DNA of 64,000 bases from Rehmannia glutinosa (Eukaryota; Streptophyta; Magnoliopsida; Lamiales; Orobanchaceae). The stretch is from contig JABTTQ020003419.1 in NCBI GenBank assembly GCA_016081115.2, forward strand, positions 186,001-250,000, read 5' to 3'. Below the pieces are notes generated by a model. That model was given only the letters and a program-made list of their open reading frames with translations, searched no databases and was not told where the DNA came from. The number at the start of each line of letters is the position of its first letter. Within the stretch, counting starts at the first letter, position 1. Shown here piece after piece: positions 62,201 through 64,000 of this stretch. The position numbers were made by a program, and so were the translations under genes.

Positions 62201-64000
62201 ATGTGATTAAATGTTCGTCTCTCTTTTTAAAGAAGGTATTACCTATAATAAAATCATAAGCAAATCGCAAAGTCAGGATGGTTCTACCCTCATTGTTACG
62301 TGAGCTAAAGCCATATCCTCCATGGACCCTTTCATAATCTTCATTATCCTTCCCAACATGTCCATTTAAGTCTCCACCTATGATGACTTTTTCATTTTGA
62401 GGATTGATTGCATTAGAGTTTCTAAATCTTCCCAAAATTTAGCTTAGTAGCATCATCTAATCCTACTTGAGGTGCATATACACTAACAATATTTATAAGT
62501 TTTACCTACTACAATTTTAAGGGATATGATTCTATCTCCTTTTCTAGTTACTCCTACTACTTGATCTATGAAGAGAGGATCTACAATGATACCCACCCCA
62601 TTCTAGTTCTATCCTTTCCACTATACCAAAGCTTATAACCTGTAGTATCCCAGTGTCTTGGCCTTTTCGCCTACCCATCTAGTCTCTTGGATACACATAA
62701 TATCTATGTTTCGTCTTTTCATAATATCTACGAGCTCTATAGTTTTACTGTCAAAGTACTATGTTCATTGCCAATTCTATACTTTCTAATTTTCTTATTA
62801 TCATTTGTGTTCCTCTTATTAGTGTGTGAGGGCTCTTGTGTATTTTTCACTACACCGAAGCCTTATGGAGGTGTAGCGGTCCTTGCCAAGACACCGCGGT
62901 CGGACCTGCGGCGCACTCTTACGGGGAGCATCCCAGCACTTATCACGATGTCTTATATGATCCATACCATAAGGAAATGACAAGAGTTTTTACGGTTGTC
63001 GACCTAACGCAACCCTCCTCCTTTATCAGGGCTTGGGATCAAGCAACATATACGGGTTGCCGTTCTGCATATATGCGGCGGAGTTGCGCTTAAATGTTTT
63101 CCTTCATAAGCTAAAAAGATTTCAAAACCCTCTTGATATTTATAAAAATATCTGATGACCCCCTTAAATTTAAGACATAATCAAACAAGACGGATTCTTT
63201 TGTAATGTTGAAACATCTTGAGTTTTTTTGTAATTAGCCCAAACCTCGGGGGTGTTTTTCTAACTATCCAAAAAAAAAAAGGATTTGCACAAAAAATACG
63301 TTTGAAGTTTGGTCTGATTACAAAAAAAAAAAACAAATTTACAAATACCCCCTCTAACATATTACGAACAACCCTTTGAGGTTTGTGAAATTACTTAGCA
63401 AATACCACCCCTATTGAGAATGCATTCGTAAAATAGAAACAAATATCAAATGAGTATTTGTAATTTATAAAGATAGTTGGGCTTTTTTGTAACTATACTA
63501 AACCTCAAGGGTATTTTTTGAAACTAACCTAAAATAATCAGTTTGCTAAGAATACTAATTTGTCTACTCTCACAACGAAACTTTTAACACTACATGGAAT
63601 TCTTTTAACACTATAGCTAATACATTTTGCAGGAATCCATGCAAGATATAACAAAATTCTTCATGAGGTTATTGTTACGACAAAACTTCATACCTGGCCG
63701 TTACATATTTCACATCAGAAGATGAATAACAAACAGACAACTCTATAAACAAAGTAAAATACGCTTAAATTATTGTTTAAAATGCATACTCCTAAATAGA
63801 GCAATACCTGAAAGTTCCATCTGACTCTGGCAACATGCAGTCCATTAATCCTCGTTTACCCACTGATTTATCCATGCTTTCTGAATCAGGATTTCCTTGA
63901 GTATGATCTGTCATTTGTTCTTCAAATTTGTCAAAACAAATTTCACAATTATCTGAAACCTTTTCAACGTGCATCGACCGAAGTCCTGGACGATCACAAT
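59251..64000 (-). CDS. Unidentified plant protein with coiled-coil and C-terminal membrane anchor (partial, last two exons)
   Basis: The penultimate exon runs from beyond 64000 to 63808 (CDRPGLRSMHVEKVSDNCEI through CMLPESDGTF) and ends at donor CAG-GTATTG. The last exon is 59251-59740 (or from 59734); both acceptors keep the frame. The terminal 165 or so residues contain a helical, charged segment (RAQLLEALCHSQTRAREAEK, FAQEACDEKDHIINLFFQQA), a basic stretch (SLRKNRRRSAKMNKGKSR) and one hydrophobic C-terminal helix (CAIAFAVGLSLASAGLLVGW). This suggests a tail-anchored or type II membrane protein. I recognise the pattern as a conserved plant protein of unknown function but cannot name it. The intron of about 4.07 kb is swollen by nested transposons. 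Confidence 0.78.
59909..63088 (-). mobile_element. RTE-clade LINE with TTG-repeat tail
   Basis: A 3180 bp minus-strand element flanked by an exact 16 bp duplication CTTAAATGTTTTCCTT at 59893-59908 and 63089-63104. Its 3' end (left side) terminates in (TTG)n instead of poly-A, preceded by GTGGGATTAAGGCTTAG and GCCGACCCCACGTAG, the well-known 3' end of plant RTE elements. Length is near the usual 3.2-3.3 kb. Coding remains lie at 61713-62435 (endonuclease) and 60534-60818 (reverse transcriptase). Confidence 0.95.
60534..62800 (-). pseudogene. RTE LINE ORF: endonuclease and reverse transcriptase, decayed
   Basis: The endonuclease part (about 62800-61713) includes VIIGGDLNGHVGKDNEDYER, GYGFSSRNNEGRTIL, FKSGPNKSQIDYFLTRKNDR and TTQHRLLVLDIK. 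After many stops, the RT core reads HRGSALSPYLFILIIDE and CMLFADDIVLIDETREGVNA with the catalytic FADD, at 60818-60600. Frameshifts are frequent between 61100 and 61700 and near 62440-62640. No functional protein is possible. Confidence 0.9.
63281..63530. mobile_element. MULE-type MITE, family A, diverged, adjacent to the split copy
   Basis: TTTGAAGTTTGGTCTGATTAC at its left and CTAAACCTCAAGGGTATT at its right match the 58955-59191 subtype. It lies in the same intron, about 12 bp beyond the split copy, separated by an A-run. Confidence 0.7.

Larger units (their letters stand above)
59795..63269. mobile_element. MULE-type MITE, family A, split by an RTE LINE
   Basis: The left half is 59795-59908 (GGGATAATTAC through GCCTTAAATGTTTTCCTT). 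The right half is 63089-63269 (from CTTAAATGTTTTCCTT through the AACTATCC end). The halves are collinear with intact family A copies. Confidence 0.9.

Noticed and set aside
59795..63269. MITE halves as two independent truncated copies
   Set aside because: The exact 16 bp duplication at the break and collinearity of the halves show one copy split by the RTE element.

Overview
This is nuclear DNA of a flowering plant, almost certainly a eudicot. Genes have short exons and AT-rich GT-AG introns. The recognisable genes are plant-specific (DMS3, phytolongin, RKD-type RWP-RK factor, DUF688 protein), there is a plant-type tRNA-Gln, and the transposon families are the usual plant ones. A plastid-DNA insertion also fits. 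I cannot name the species; an asterid would be a guess.

Layout. The 3' end of an unidentified gene (1-75) is followed by a 5.4 kb decayed L1-type LINE with target-site duplication (1828-7207), small MITEs, tRNA-Gln(CUG) (8817-8888) and a SINE. Next come two minus-strand genes: DMS3 (10707-14640) and a nicotinamide/nicotinate mononucleotide adenylyltransferase, NMNAT (18650-24636), with a truncated Copia fragment between them. Two successive NMNAT exons are tandemly duplicated, and no terminal exon was found. From 25068 to 37000 lies a stack of transposons: a 3.9 kb hAT element inserted upstream of a decayed DUF1985/Ulp1-protease gene, which is itself split by a 4.05 kb LTR-type insertion that carries a further minisatellite-bearing element. 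A scrambled plastid-derived segment follows (37640-38510).

The right half holds an intronless phytolongin gene (40205-40984) followed at once by a ~240 bp tandem array, a DUF688 gene with one apparent frameshift (47423-49224), an RKD gene (53461-55235, minus) and the last two exons seen of an unidentified membrane-anchored protein gene (59251-64000, minus). The 4 kb intron of that last gene holds an RTE-type LINE inserted inside a MITE.

The dominant pattern is nested insertion. A short inverted-repeat element ending GGGATAATTAC/GTAATTATCCC, with 9 bp target duplications (Mutator-like), occurs about 14-15 times, many in introns of the host genes. Exact target-site duplications let much of the nesting order be read directly. 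No prokaryotic feature, CRISPR array or operon is present. The genes show no shared pathway. The one thematic link is that DMS3 belongs to the RNA-directed DNA methylation machinery that silences such transposons, and it carries one in an intron.
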